Notes under the pieces: model-generated
Told to the model about the DNA's origin: nothing
Seen by the model: only the letters and a program-made list of their open reading frames with translations
Databases searched by the model: none
In this document: positions 1 to 9,053 of the stretch, piece after piece
How the letters are laid out: the number at the start of each line of letters is the position of its first letter
Position numbering within the stretch: the stretch's first letter is position 1
From: Shewanella algidipiscicola
Lineage (GTDB): Bacteria > Pseudomonadota > Gammaproteobacteria > Enterobacterales > Shewanellaceae
Reading direction: 5' to 3'
Assembly (NCBI RefSeq): GCF_003605125.1
Contig: NZ_QPQT01000020.1
Span: 20,795-84,794, forward strand
DNA length: 64,000 nucleotides
Translations under genes and position numbers: made by a program

Positions 1-123
1 AGCGAAATGCTAGCAGATCTGCAACAAGCAGGATGGCAGCTGTTTATTGATAAAGCGCATAAACGCTATAAATTGCCCAAACCAATTATCAATGCGCTAG
101 CTAAAAGCTTCGTCACCATCTAA
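1..123 (+). CDS. 3' end of an unidentified gene (truncated by window start)
   Basis: An open frame runs from the first base to a TAA stop at 121-123 and encodes the last 40 residues of a protein, ending in a basic stretch (KAHKRYKLPKP) and a short helical tail. It precedes the GT25 gene by 18 bp on the same strand, so it is probably the upstream member of the same lipopolysaccharide core operon. The tail carries no motif I can assign to a family, so no function is given. Confidence 0.6.
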   Translation, partial: SEMLADLQQAGWQLFIDKAHKRYKLPKPIINALAKSFVTI

Positions 124-141
124 CGAATAAGACAGATCATC

Positions 142-918
142 ATGCTGAAATACAAAGTATTTGTGATTAACTTGGCCCGCTCGCCAGAACGTATGGCTCG
201 TATAAGCCAGCAGTTAGCAGACGCCAACGTCCCCTTTGAGCGCATCGAAGGAGTCGATGGTAATTTGCTCTCAGATGCCGAGATTGAACACGTATCACCG
301 GCCGCTTTAGTCAGAAAACATTATTACAGAGCACTAAATAAGGGCGAAGTCGGCTGCAGTTTAAGCCATAAAAAAGCCTGGCAACAGATAGTCGATGACC
401 AATTGGATTTCGCTTTTATTTTAGAAGATGATATCGATCTTGAAAGCAACTTTGCCGATGTAGTCGAGCTGATGGCTGGGCTACCTCACGCCAACTGGGA
501 CTTTATTAAACTGTATCCGTTACGCAAGGGAAGTCCTAAAAATATTCGTCAATCGGTTGCTTATCGGCAACACCAATTTATTAGCTACCATAAGTTTCCT
601 CTCAGCGCGGTAGCGCAGGTGATTAGCCATCAGGGGGCAACTAGACTATTGCAACACATGCCCTATGTGGTGCAACCGGTCGATGGTCATTTAAAATCGT
701 GGTGGTCACTAGGTATCTATCCATTTGGTTTAATTCCTTATTGTGTCTCAGTCGATTTACAAGGACAATCAGATATTAACCCGACGGGTGGACTAGAGAA
801 ACTCCCACAACGTCGTCTGCATAAATTATATTTAAATTGGCAACGTGCCTTTATGCGACTGGTGTCTACACCCAAATTAGATAACGCTTTTAGCTTATTT
901 AGTAAAAGCCTGAAGTAA
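142..918 (+). CDS. Glycosyltransferase family 25 (LPS core sugar transferase)
   Basis: A 258-residue protein with the GT25 hallmarks: the opening YKVFVINLARSPERMARI block, an I-E-G-V-D-G motif around residue 37, the GEVGCSLSHKKAW segment, and the acidic ILEDD motif around residue 94, which in this family binds the metal and nucleotide sugar. GT25 enzymes (Lex2B/LgtB-like) add a sugar, often galactose, to lipooligosaccharide at the cytoplasmic face of the inner membrane. No signal peptide is visible. It sits 8 bp upstream of a GT9 gene and is probably co-transcribed with it. The acceptor and donor cannot be told from sequence alone. The start has no strong ribosome site, but the N-terminus matches the family. 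Confidence 0.85.
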   Translation: MLKYKVFVINLARSPERMARISQQLADANVPFERIEGVDGNLLSDAEIEHVSPAALVRKHYYRALNKGEVGCSLSHKKAWQQIVDDQLDFAFILEDDIDLESNFADVVELMAGLPHANWDFIKLYPLRKGSPKNIRQSVAYRQHQFISYHKFPLSAVAQVISHQGATRLLQHMPYVVQPVDGHLKSWWSLGIYPFGLIPYCVSVDLQGQSDINPTGGLEKLPQRRLHKLYLNWQRAFMRLVSTPKLDNAFSLFSKSLK

Positions 919-926
919 GGATTTAT

Positions 927-2063
927 GTGGCTGCTTTAATTAATCACTCAACCTTACAGGGCGCCAAGCGCCTTCTATATATGACTCACCTCGCCATTGG
1001 TGACTTTGTTTACCAAGGCGTGTGGTTACGCGCTTTAAAAGCAAAATACCCACATTTAACCATCGACATTTGGTTTGACGATTGCCGTACCAAACCCCAT
1101 GACTGGGCTACAGGACGTAATAAGATTTTAGGGGAGTGGATTGACGCCATTGGTGACTTTAACGAAACCTACCCCATTGTCAGCAACCTAGATGAACGCC
1201 AAGCGGCCATCAAGCGTGCCCAAGGTAAGCAATACGATACGATCGTCTTTATTGGTAAAAATAGACCCGAGCAATTTGCCAAAATTGCTCGACAAATTTC
1301 GCCAACCGCCACCATAGTCGCCTCCAAAAGTGGCAGCCTTCTCGGTACGATTAAAGGCCACCAATACTTTAAAAAGCTAGATGCGACCTTTAACTACGAT
1401 AAGCTTGCCAGCAATAGCCAACATGTCACCGATCTTTACCGTCAGTGCTTTAACATCGCCTTGGGATTGGAAACCAAAGATCTGCTTGATGGCAAAACCC
1501 AGCTTAGTATCGATATCAAACCTCAATACCGCGACAGCGTAAAACCACTTATTACAGCGTTAACCGATAACGATGCTGATAAGTTAGTGGTGTTTATCAA
1601 CCACCTCTCTACCGCAACCAAAAAAGACTACCCTTGGGAGCAAGTCAAAGCCCTGCTACTGCAACTCAATCACCAATTTAACAATCTGGTCTTTGTCATT
1701 AATACTCCGCCAGATCAGCTACGTGCAGTCGAAGAGGCGATCAGTCAAGATGTCGCTTTGAAACCATTGCCCATACTCACCTTCACAGCACTTAATAACT
1801 TTTTCGAGCTACCGGCATTGATTGGTCTGTGCGATATCGTGATCAGTGTCGACACTGCAACCGCGCATTTAGCCGTTTGCATGGGCAAACCACAAGTGAC
1901 TATCATGGCGAGCGATTTTAAGCTGTGGCAACCTTTAGGCGATAGCCTAGTTTTAGAGGGTAAGGGTAAGGCTAAATCTGTGACGCCAGAGCAAGTTTGT
2001 AAGGCGTTTTCATGCCAAGTTGAAGCTCATTTTAACGGCACTGGCAAGTATCAGCCCCGTTAA
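927..2063 (+). CDS. Glycosyltransferase family 9 protein (heptosyltransferase-like)
   Basis: A 378-residue GT9 protein. The N-terminal domain starts with RLLYMTHLAIGDFVYQG, the usual glycine-containing first loop. The C-terminal nucleotide-sugar domain has the typical block SVDTATAHLAVCMGKPQV near residues 310-327. GT9 enzymes transfer ADP-activated heptose or related sugars to the LPS inner core. GTG at 927 is preferred because an AAGGA lies 5 bases upstream; an in-frame ATG at 981 would remove 18 residues. It is more divergent than the GT9 gene at 4513-5556, so the donor may not be heptose. It ends facing the minus-strand transferases. Confidence 0.75.
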   Translation: MAALINHSTLQGAKRLLYMTHLAIGDFVYQGVWLRALKAKYPHLTIDIWFDDCRTKPHDWATGRNKILGEWIDAIGDFNETYPIVSNLDERQAAIKRAQGKQYDTIVFIGKNRPEQFAKIARQISPTATIVASKSGSLLGTIKGHQYFKKLDATFNYDKLASNSQHVTDLYRQCFNIALGLETKDLLDGKTQLSIDIKPQYRDSVKPLITALTDNDADKLVVFINHLSTATKKDYPWEQVKALLLQLNHQFNNLVFVINTPPDQLRAVEEAISQDVALKPLPILTFTALNNFFELPALIGLCDIVISVDTATAHLAVCMGKPQVTIMASDFKLWQPLGDSLVLEGKGKAKSVTPEQVCKAFSCQVEAHFNGTGKYQPR

Positions 2064-2106
2064 CCCACTGGTCACTAAACGCAGGTGTAGAGCGTTACCA
2101 TCCAAG

Positions 2107-2126
2107 GTGAGACTCTACGGTCTCAC
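2107..2126. terminator. Hairpin between convergent glycosyltransferase genes
   Basis: A perfect 7-bp inverted repeat, GTGAGAC and GTCTCAC, with a 6-base loop lies midway between the convergent GT9 gene and the minus-strand GT4 gene. There is no T-run on either side, so this is a possible Rho-assisted or structural 3' end rather than a clear intrinsic terminator. Confidence 0.35.
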
Positions 2127-2187
2127 TGAGCTTAAGCACATGTATTATTTGACCATTCTTGATAGCTAGCGTGTGGGGTAATAATGA

Positions 2188-3333
2188 TTAAAGCACGCCG
2201 CTAGAGGATAGTGAGTTTGATTGATCCGACTCAGATTGCACATCACACAGGGTCAAATAAGCCTGAGTTATCTCAGCTATTGCCACACGATCAAACATAT
2301 CAATGTGAGTAATATCGGGATAAGCCATTAATGCGCTATCCATGGCTTGGCTCAACGCCACAGCATCTCGTCTCGGCACCAGATATTGGGCTAACCCCTG
2401 AGTTAAGATCTCATCGGGCCCATGAGGGCAGCGGGTACTCACCACTGGCGTGTTACAAACAAGCCCTTCGAGCAGCACATTACCAAACCCCTCATAATCA
2501 GAGCTCAGCACCAGCAATTTGGCTTGCTTTATCCAAGGAAACGGGTTGGCCTGAAAACCGGGGCAGATCACTCGGTCGGCGACGCCATGCTTTTTAGCCA
2601 ATTTAAGCGCCTTTTTCGGATTATTACATAATAGGACTAACGGCAATGGCTGGCGCATCTTGGCTAAGGCTTTAAATAAAATATCGTGACGTTTCTGCTT
2701 AGCCACTCGTCCGACATGGATAAGATAATCGCCTTGAGGAATGTCGCTATTCTCCTCGTCGGCTCGCGCACGGATCTGCGCAATATCAAACGGATTGTAG
2801 ATGGTACGAATTGAGGCGGGGCTTACTCGCTTCGATTGCACAATTTCACGCTCAATCCCTTTGGACACAGTCACCAAGTGCTGACCATTAAGCGCTTTTT
2901 TGGCTCGTAGCATATTAAAATAAGCCAAGGGACCTAGCTTTAATTGGCGGGTTAACTCCTCTTCAATCGAGTTATGGATCACGCAGTAAAGCGGAGTGAT
3001 GCTGGCCTTGGTAAATAATAAATTGGTCTTATCTAAATTGGATAAAAACAGATCGAATTGACCAAACTGATCGATAAGCCCCTCTACCCATTGCTGCACT
3101 TGGGCCACAGAATGACGCAGGCGCCATAGACTATCGATCTGTTTCTGCTCTGGCGAGAAACAAAAATGCACTGGAATATCATCAGGTAACTGGTAGTCAC
3201 AATTAGGCATTAGCACTAAGAGGTGAGGCTCATGACCTAGTTTTTTGAGCTGAGCCGCGAGAGTTAATACAATTTTTTCTGCTCCGCCACCCGCTAAACT
3301 GTCTATGGCGATGCCAATACGCTTCATTTGCAC
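2188..3333 (-). CDS. Glycosyltransferase family 4 (GT-B fold, LPS core)
   Basis: A 381-residue GT-B transferase. The N-terminus RIGIAIDSLAGGGAEKIV has the G-G-A-E loop typical of GT4 (WaaG/PimA-like) enzymes. The C-terminal half has LIHVGRVAKQKRHDIL, PGFQANPFPWIKQAKLLVLSS and the donor-binding EGFGNVLLEGL (E-x7-E type) around residue 281, all classical GT4 blocks. It probably adds a hexose to the LPS outer core using a nucleotide sugar in the cytoplasm. Its start overlaps the end of the MurG-like gene by 10 bp, which indicates translational coupling in a minus-strand pair. The donor sugar is unknown. Confidence 0.85.
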   Translation of the reverse strand: MQMKRIGIAIDSLAGGGAEKIVLTLAAQLKKLGHEPHLLVLMPNCDYQLPDDIPVHFCFSPEQKQIDSLWRLRHSVAQVQQWVEGLIDQFGQFDLFLSNLDKTNLLFTKASITPLYCVIHNSIEEELTRQLKLGPLAYFNMLRAKKALNGQHLVTVSKGIEREIVQSKRVSPASIRTIYNPFDIAQIRARADEENSDIPQGDYLIHVGRVAKQKRHDILFKALAKMRQPLPLVLLCNNPKKALKLAKKHGVADRVICPGFQANPFPWIKQAKLLVLSSDYEGFGNVLLEGLVCNTPVVSTRCPHGPDEILTQGLAQYLVPRRDAVALSQAMDSALMAYPDITHIDMFDRVAIAEITQAYLTLCDVQSESDQSNSLSSSGVL

Positions 3334-4400
3334 AAGGGATATCCTAGTAAGCGGGAAATTTCAGCCATACAAATATCTAACCCTTTTGCCTCTGCTACTT
3401 GCTGCATCTGCAGAGTTAATTGCTTGGCGGTATCCTCTTGCAGTAATCGCATGACCTGCTCACTCATGGCTCCAACTTCAGGGTCACAGCCAAGCGCCAA
3501 GTGTTTTGCAGTGCACTGCTTTATACGGCTAGGTTGATCTTTCGACACCGCCACGGCTAGCGTAGGCACGTTCAGTGCGATCGCCTGCAACAGCGTATCT
3601 CCCCCACTCAATACCGCCGCCTTAGCGCCATCAAGTAAATTAATAAAATCATCAGTATTGAGCTGCTTAATGGCGGTAACCCCCTCAAACTCAGGCAAGG
3701 CTTTAGGGTAATTCGGACCAAACACCATCAAACTTGGCACGCCAGTTTGCTTAAACACCGCCTGCGCCGCCTGCGCAAACAGATCGGCGGCTAACACACC
3801 TTTCAACTTATGCCCACCGGAACCGGCACTGTAGAGCAGATATTGCTTAGGGTTAACCTGATAGAGTTGCTGCAAAGCCGCTTGCTCGGCTTGAGTGGGG
3901 TTAGCGAAGATTGAACCAGTAAAAATAGGCTGCTCACGTTTAATTAAATTTAGCTTGAGCTTATCCAACCAATTAATATCGCCAATCACAAATTCAGGTT
4001 GCACAACCCAATGACTGTCGGTCACCAATGCGCGCTCAATCCTCATGCCTCGAGCCCGCTTGCGGCGATGCTGGCTGATAAACACCACCTTTGCCCCATG
4101 TAAATTGGCGTGTTTAAGCTGGGCTTTGCGACCCGACGCATCAAAAATTACCACATCGGGCTTAAATTGCGTGATCAGCTGATTGACGGCGGTGATATGT
4201 TTTGTCGGTGTGTCATCGACTAAATGGGCACGATAAGGGCAAGACTGAGCATATGGAGCATGACTATTGAGCACAAATTCAACTCGGGCATTAGGCCAGC
4301 GTTTACACACCTCATCGGCGACAATTTTTGAGCGCATATACTCTCCAATTCCCTCTTCGGAGGAAACTGGGACAAACAGAAATTTTGGCGCTATCGACAT
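3324..4400 (-). CDS. MurG-like (GT28-type) glycosyltransferase
   Basis: A 358-residue protein with a GT-B layout. The N-terminal region FLFVPVSSEEGIGEYMRSK resembles the glycine-rich loop of UDP-sugar transferases. The C-terminal region LLYSAGSGGHKLKG, FINLLDGAKAAVLSGGDTLLQAIALNVP and PSRIKQC resembles the GT28 C-domain, in which a G-G-x-T-x-x-E/Q element holds the donor. It is first in a two-gene minus-strand unit with the GT4 gene. A role in LPS or surface glycan assembly follows from context; substrate specificity is not readable. A 112-bp gap separates it from the upstream GT9 gene. Confidence 0.7.
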   Translation of the reverse strand: MSIAPKFLFVPVSSEEGIGEYMRSKIVADEVCKRWPNARVEFVLNSHAPYAQSCPYRAHLVDDTPTKHITAVNQLITQFKPDVVIFDASGRKAQLKHANLHGAKVVFISQHRRKRARGMRIERALVTDSHWVVQPEFVIGDINWLDKLKLNLIKREQPIFTGSIFANPTQAEQAALQQLYQVNPKQYLLYSAGSGGHKLKGVLAADLFAQAAQAVFKQTGVPSLMVFGPNYPKALPEFEGVTAIKQLNTDDFINLLDGAKAAVLSGGDTLLQAIALNVPTLAVAVSKDQPSRIKQCTAKHLALGCDPEVGAMSEQVMRLLQEDTAKQLTLQMQQVAEAKGLDICMAEISRLLGYPLCK

Positions 4401-4512
4401 TCACTCTATCCCTATTGCTTCACCACGTAAGCAACCCTTAAGATGCTGGGTACCTAGTTATTATGACCCACTGCAACTTGCCTAAGTAAGCACAGTGCTC
4501 GTCAGTTTACCA

Positions 4513-5556
4513 TTAGTGACTTAATCGTTGCGAGAGCTGATTAAAGCGGGCAAGCACGCTCTCGACACTAATCATCTGCATCAGCTGGGCACCTTTTGCG
4601 CGAGTGCCCCAAGCCACATCCCCCGATGTTTGTGCCTTGACGGCTTCATCATAAACACTCACGACTAAATCTAAGCAAGTATAGGGGCCTGTGCGTCCAG
4701 GATTAGAGTGCGCATACAAACCGATCACTGGAGTGCCTTGAGTGACAGCCATATGAGCTGGGCCGGTGTCGGGCGCAAGTACCATAGAGGCCTGTTTGAG
4801 CACGGCCAATAATTGCGTTAAAGAGGTGTGCCCGACTTGATTATCTAACTCATGCTTGGCAAAGCCTTGAATTGCATTCGCTAAGTCTCGCTCTAACGCT
4901 GTCGGCCCGCCGCACAACATGACGTGATAACCTTGCGCGACCGCATAATCGGCAACCGCGGCATAACGTTCGGGTAGCCAATTACGCTCGGCTTTACTGG
5001 CTGCAGGGCAGATAACTAAGGTGCTTTGGCCGCTGGGGATCAAATTTTGGGCAAATTCAGTATCAGAGACTGGGACTGGAATATTCCACGATGGCTGTAA
5101 ATCGGTTACCCCTACAGCTTTAGCAAACCCCATAAAACCGTCTAACACATGGGGAGTCGCTAACGGCGCAACCCGCCGATTGGTCACCAACCATTGGCCC
5201 TCTTTAGCCCTAGCGCGATCGAATCCCAAACGGTATGTTGCGCTAATGGCCAATGAAGCAATCGTTGCCCGCAGCGCCACCTGCATATGCAACAACACAT
5301 CAAAATGCTGCCTTGCTAAGGCACGCTTAAGATTAAGATAACTTCGCCAGCCTTGTGACTTATCGAACACCACAAACTGCACCCCAGGTAGATGCTTAAG
5401 CAATTGATATTCCACCTTACCTATCACCCAAGTGATCTCAAGATGAGGATATTGCCGCTGGATCGCCTGCACCATGGCTACGGCATGACACACATCGCCA
5501 ATGGCCGATAAACGAAGCAAACATAAAGAGTGGGCGGACTGTAAATTTAAGCTCAT
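4513..5556 (-). CDS. GT9 heptosyltransferase (WaaC/RfaC-like)
   Basis: A 347-residue GT9 protein closer to classical ADP-heptose:LPS heptosyltransferases than its neighbour. It shows SLCLLRLSAIGDVCHAV at the N-terminus (R-L-S-x-I-G-D), LLHMQVALRATIASLAI and RLGFDRARAKEGQ in the N-domain, and VLAPDTGPAHMAVTQGTPVIGLY (D-T-G-P-x-H) near residues 263-285, the donor-binding signature. The role is to add L-glycero-D-manno-heptose to Kdo or inner heptose on lipid A at the cytoplasmic membrane face. It faces away from kdkA across a 410-bp intergenic region. Position near waaA and kdkA supports inner-core synthesis. Whether it is heptosyltransferase I, II or III is open. Confidence 0.82.
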   Translation of the reverse strand: MSLNLQSAHSLCLLRLSAIGDVCHAVAMVQAIQRQYPHLEITWVIGKVEYQLLKHLPGVQFVVFDKSQGWRSYLNLKRALARQHFDVLLHMQVALRATIASLAISATYRLGFDRARAKEGQWLVTNRRVAPLATPHVLDGFMGFAKAVGVTDLQPSWNIPVPVSDTEFAQNLIPSGQSTLVICPAASKAERNWLPERYAAVADYAVAQGYHVMLCGGPTALERDLANAIQGFAKHELDNQVGHTSLTQLLAVLKQASMVLAPDTGPAHMAVTQGTPVIGLYAHSNPGRTGPYTCLDLVVSVYDEAVKAQTSGDVAWGTRAKGAQLMQMISVESVLARFNQLSQRLSH

Positions 5557-5966
5557 AAGATTTCAGGGTTCACTGGGATTAATAGCCGTTAAAGATCCGC
5601 AACGAGTTTAATGTAGAATGCCGCTAGGTTCCATGTTTAGCCCCTAAAACAGCGGAAATAGCCTTAAGCGCGCTATTTGCCCTGTAGCCAAAAGATCCAA
5701 GGGATCGCATTGGTAGGCGCCCCAGACAGCCAAAGAGTATGGCGGCGTATTTTGCTTGCGCCCTTTATTCCCTATATAACCTGACAATTTTCCGCGTATA
5801 TAGCACTCTCTACAGGCTCACAATCTGGCTCACGGAGATCAAGGCAAGTGATCGCTTGTCCAAGCTAGGAGAGAAGAATATCAACACTGTGATTCAAGCA
5901 CTTAAACAGTCGGTGAAACAGTTCTGCTCGACACTGAAGATCAGTTACAATTAAGCCATTCGCTTA
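5557..5966. other. Intergenic region between divergent GT9 gene and kdkA
   Basis: About 410 bp that should hold both divergent promoters. An open frame of 71 codons lies at 5739-5954 on the plus strand but has weak coding character and no recognisable family, so it is not called. I saw no clear ops (RfaH) element, terminator or repeat here. Confidence 0.4.
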
Positions 5967-6719
5967 ATGCCATCAGAGTTAGCTTGTAATTTTATGCAAA
6001 TCAAACGTACCGACGCCGGTTATATCGCCTTTTGTGAGCCAGAACTTAAACCCATCACACCCGATTGGTTTACCTTTGACTATTGGCAGGATCTGGGTGA
6101 CATCACGGGATCTTCAACTGGCCGTTACACCACTTGGTTTGTCGACCCACAACATATTACCCGCCACAAGAAAGCTCAGTGGGTGCTTCGCCACTACTAT
6201 CGCGGCGGCGTGATGGCAAAATTCAGCCACGACAGCTACCTATATACTGGACTCAAGCGCACCCGTGCTATCGCCGAATTGACCTTACTCGAACAGTTGT
6301 TTAACGAGGGCTTTGCGGTACCTAAACCCGTCGCAGCGCAAATTCAGCGTCACGGTATGCATTATCGCGGTGATATCATTATTGAACGTATCGAAGGGGC
6401 ACAAGACTTAGTTGCTCAGCTATCTCATGCTCCCATGACAGACGCCCAGTGGCAAGCCTTGGGTAAGCTTATCGCCACATTCCACCAGCGCGGGGTTTAC
6501 CACGCCGATCTTAATGCCAAAAACATTTTAATCGGCAATGACAACTTCACCTTGATTGATTTCGACCGCGGTGAGCTGCGCACGCCCTCGCCCAAATGGC
6601 AACAGGCTAATCTAGATCGCTTATTACGCTCATTTAACAAAGAGAAGACTAAACTCGCCACACTGCATTTTAACGACCACAATTGGCAGCAGTTAATGGC
6701 AGGCTATTTACAAGCTTAA
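5967..6719 (+). CDS. kdkA: 3-deoxy-D-manno-octulosonic acid (Kdo) kinase
   Basis: A 250-residue kinase-fold protein that phosphorylates the 4-position of the Kdo residue on lipid A, as in Haemophilus, Vibrio and Shewanella whose cores hold a single phosphorylated Kdo. Evidence is the RGG-V-MAKFSHDSYLYTG nucleotide-loop region near residue 77, IIIERIEG, the catalytic loop HADLNAKNIL (H-x-D-L-x-x-x-N) near residue 180, and the metal-binding LIDFDRGELR. It is convergent with waaA, its functional partner, and the two share a hairpin at their ends. The chosen ATG lacks a clear ribosome site; ATG at 5994 (MQIKRTDAG) is an alternative. Confidence 0.9.
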   Translation: MPSELACNFMQIKRTDAGYIAFCEPELKPITPDWFTFDYWQDLGDITGSSTGRYTTWFVDPQHITRHKKAQWVLRHYYRGGVMAKFSHDSYLYTGLKRTRAIAELTLLEQLFNEGFAVPKPVAAQIQRHGMHYRGDIIIERIEGAQDLVAQLSHAPMTDAQWQALGKLIATFHQRGVYHADLNAKNILIGNDNFTLIDFDRGELRTPSPKWQQANLDRLLRSFNKEKTKLATLHFNDHNWQQLMAGYLQA

Positions 6720-6764
6720 GCCAAGACGATTGCGACAAACGCTATGACGATAAGCGCCTTGGTA

Positions 6765-6795
6765 CTCGACCAGTGATGCTGCATTACTGGTCGAG
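6765..6795. terminator. Hairpin at the convergent kdkA/waaA ends
   Basis: A 10-bp perfect inverted repeat, CTCGACCAGT and ACTGGTCGAG, with an 11-base loop. The right arm runs into the last codons of waaA, whose stop is at 6784-6786. There is no long T-run; it probably acts as a shared 3' structure for both convergent transcripts. Confidence 0.5.
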
Positions 6796-8049
6796 CAAAT
6801 CACACACCAGCGCAAATTGGGCAGCAAGCGCCCCTTTATTGTCTTCCACCACTTTAAGTCCGGCCTCCCTAGCAAGCAGATACGCCTCTTTGTCATCAAA
6901 TTTATCCACTAATTGTAGTGCCAAGTCCTCGGCCGATTTCACCACGGATAAGGCACCTGCTTCTTGTAGCATGAGCGCTATTTCGGCGAAGTCCCTGAAA
7001 TTGGGCCCCACGTAAACAGGCAGTCCCATGGCAGCAGGTTCGAGCGGATTATGGCCACCATTTTCAATAAGCGTGCCCCCGACAAAAGCTTGGTCTGCGG
7101 CGCCATAGAAACTGAGTAGTTCTCCCATGGTATCGCCCAGCAACACTTGGGTATCGGCATCAACCTTGTCTGCTTGGCTGCGACGCGCCAGCGTTAATCC
7201 CGCAGCTTTAACGCGACTTGCTGCGGCCTCAAACTGCTCAGGGTGCCTTGGCACCATGACCAACAGCGCATGAGGAAAGCGGATCAATACATTTTTATGC
7301 GCCGATAACATAGCGTCAAACTCCCCCGGATGCACGCTGCCAGCCACCCACACAGGTACTTCTAGGCGTTGCCACTCACTACGCAGCAGCCTTGCCTTGG
7401 CGATATGCTGCTCACCAATGGTGAGATCGAATTTCAAACTACCTGTCACCTCAATTTTGCTGGCTGGCACCCCCAAGGCGATAAAACGCTCTGCGGTTGA
7501 CGGCGACTGCGCCGCTATCACATCTAAGGCCTGCAACATGGGGATCACCAGCTTACGCCGCTGTTGATATTGCTTGGCCGACTTGGCAGATAAACGCGCA
7601 TTGGCCAACATCAACTTAACGCCACGCTGTTTAGCCTGATGCAGTAAGTTAGGCCACAACTCGGTTTCCATAATAATGCACTGTTTAGGCTGCACTTGGC
7701 TGAGAAAGCGAGCCACACATAGCGGCAGGTCAAAAGGGAGGTAGCAATGTTGCACTCGGTCGCCAAACGCCTTAATGACCTCTGCCGACCCTGTAGGACT
7801 GGTGGTCGTGACGGTGAGAGTCAGATGCGGATACTGAGTCAGTATTTTATTTATCAGTGGGATGGCCGCAAGGGTTTCTCCCATCGACACCGAATGGACT
7901 AACAGATCGGTAGCCTGTAAACGACTTAAGCCAAAACGCTCTGCCCAGCGGCCTCGATAAGCGGGACTTTTTACAGCGCGAAACGTCAAATAAAGCAGCA
8001 GTAAAGGAGAAAGCAGATATAACAGAGTTGAATATAAGATTCGATTCAT
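6784..8049 (-). CDS. waaA: Kdo transferase (3-deoxy-D-manno-octulosonic-acid transferase)
   Basis: A 421-residue inner-membrane-anchored GT30 enzyme that transfers Kdo from CMP-Kdo to the lipid A precursor. ATG at 8049 gives the N-terminus MNRILYSTLLYLLSPLLLLY, a membrane anchor as in other WaaA proteins; the open frame extends 35 codons further upstream, but that stretch has no family resemblance. Family blocks seen are HSVSMGETLAAIPLI, FLPFD-like CYLPFDLP, METELWPNLL, AGSVHPGE, LVMVPRHPEQF, LGDTMGELLSFYGAADQAFVGGTLIENGGHNPLEPAA, all typical of KdtA. The length is close to the usual 425. With kdkA it forms the Kdo module of the inner core. Activity as mono- or bifunctional is not visible; the presence of kdkA argues for monofunctional. 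Confidence 0.95.
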   Translation of the reverse strand: MNRILYSTLLYLLSPLLLLYLTFRAVKSPAYRGRWAERFGLSRLQATDLLVHSVSMGETLAAIPLINKILTQYPHLTLTVTTTSPTGSAEVIKAFGDRVQHCYLPFDLPLCVARFLSQVQPKQCIIMETELWPNLLHQAKQRGVKLMLANARLSAKSAKQYQQRRKLVIPMLQALDVIAAQSPSTAERFIALGVPASKIEVTGSLKFDLTIGEQHIAKARLLRSEWQRLEVPVWVAGSVHPGEFDAMLSAHKNVLIRFPHALLVMVPRHPEQFEAAASRVKAAGLTLARRSQADKVDADTQVLLGDTMGELLSFYGAADQAFVGGTLIENGGHNPLEPAAMGLPVYVGPNFRDFAEIALMLQEAGALSVVKSAEDLALQLVDKFDDKEAYLLAREAGLKVVEDNKGALAAQFALVCDLLDQ

Positions 8050-8216
8050 AAAAGTGTGCGCTTGATTGCATTTTGTTTGCTTAGTTGCCGTAATACTAAC
8101 ATAAGCGCTGTTAACAGAGACATTTAGGACGTTTACATGTGCTAACACCCCCATTTTCGATAGGCCTCCTATTTGGGGTAAGATAAATAATCCCCTCCCA
8201 TAACAGCGGTAATTGC

Positions 8217-8876
8217 ATGAAAACCAGTGAAAAAATTGTCCATGCTAGCCTAAAATTATTCAACACTAAGGGCGAGCGGCGCATTACCACTAACCATATT
8301 GCGGCGCATTTAGGTATTAGCCCTGGTAATCTCTATTATCATTTTAAGAATAAAGAAGACATCATTCGCTCTATATTCAGCCTTTATGAAGCGCACCTTC
8401 ACGCGGGATTTCAGCCCTATGCACATAAGCATGTCAGCGTAGAGCTACTCATTGGCTATTTCGATACCATGTTTAACATCCTATGGCGTTTCCGATTTAT
8501 GTATACCAACTTGACCTATATCTTGAGCAGCGACGAGGCATTACTGCAGCGCTATCTGCAAGTTCAGCAATTGGCTCTTGATCGCTCAAGTAATATTTTG
8601 GGGCAGCTAAAGCGCGATGGTCTGCTGGATGTTGACGATGATAAGATCATGCTGCTAGCCGATACCATGAGAATGGTTGCCTGTTTCTGGATTGGCTATA
8701 AACAGACCCACTCTTCCTCCATTGCAATCACCAAAACTTGCCTGTATGAAGGCATACTTAGAGTGATCATGATTTTTAAGGCACACGCAACACCTATCTC
8801 TATAGCGACCTTTAACCGCTTAGAGGAACACTACCAAACGCTACATAGCCTGCAAGCTGCTAAGCATTCTAGTTAG
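8217..8876 (+). CDS. TetR/AcrR-type transcriptional regulator, copy 1
   Basis: A 219-residue regulator with an N-terminal TetR helix-turn-helix (residues 5-50: KIVHASLKLFN, ITTNHIAAHLGISPGNLYYHFKNKEDI) followed by a helical ligand-binding domain. It is very similar over its full length to the gene 177 bp downstream, so the two arose by tandem duplication. Ligand and targets are unknown. The -60 region contains GGGG and CCCC blocks about 12 bases apart (8174-8194) that could be an autoregulatory site. No efflux pump or enzyme gene is adjacent except kbl-tdh downstream and waaA upstream on the other strand. Confidence 0.88.
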   Translation: MKTSEKIVHASLKLFNTKGERRITTNHIAAHLGISPGNLYYHFKNKEDIIRSIFSLYEAHLHAGFQPYAHKHVSVELLIGYFDTMFNILWRFRFMYTNLTYILSSDEALLQRYLQVQQLALDRSSNILGQLKRDGLLDVDDDKIMLLADTMRMVACFWIGYKQTHSSSIAITKTCLYEGILRVIMIFKAHATPISIATFNRLEEHYQTLHSLQAAKHSS

Positions 8877-9053
8877 GCTGACAGCCAAACGACGAGAATG
8901 ATCTCGCATAGCCACTGGTCAGATTAGCCACCAATTGACTTTTACTAAGGGCATGTTTACCTTTTCAATTTCCATGTTAATGTGTGATGTATGATCAATA
9001 GCCCATTAGATAGCGATTGAGCACAACTCTTAACTGCCACATTTAGGATCTGC

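Noticed and set aside
5739..5954. 71-codon open frame upstream of kdkA
   Set aside because: No ribosome site, no recognisable family, and it fills the divergent promoter region; coding is not supported.
5557..5966. ops/JUMPstart element for RfaH before the LPS genes
   Set aside because: Only partial resemblance (TGGTAGGCG); the GGCGGTAGC core is not present.
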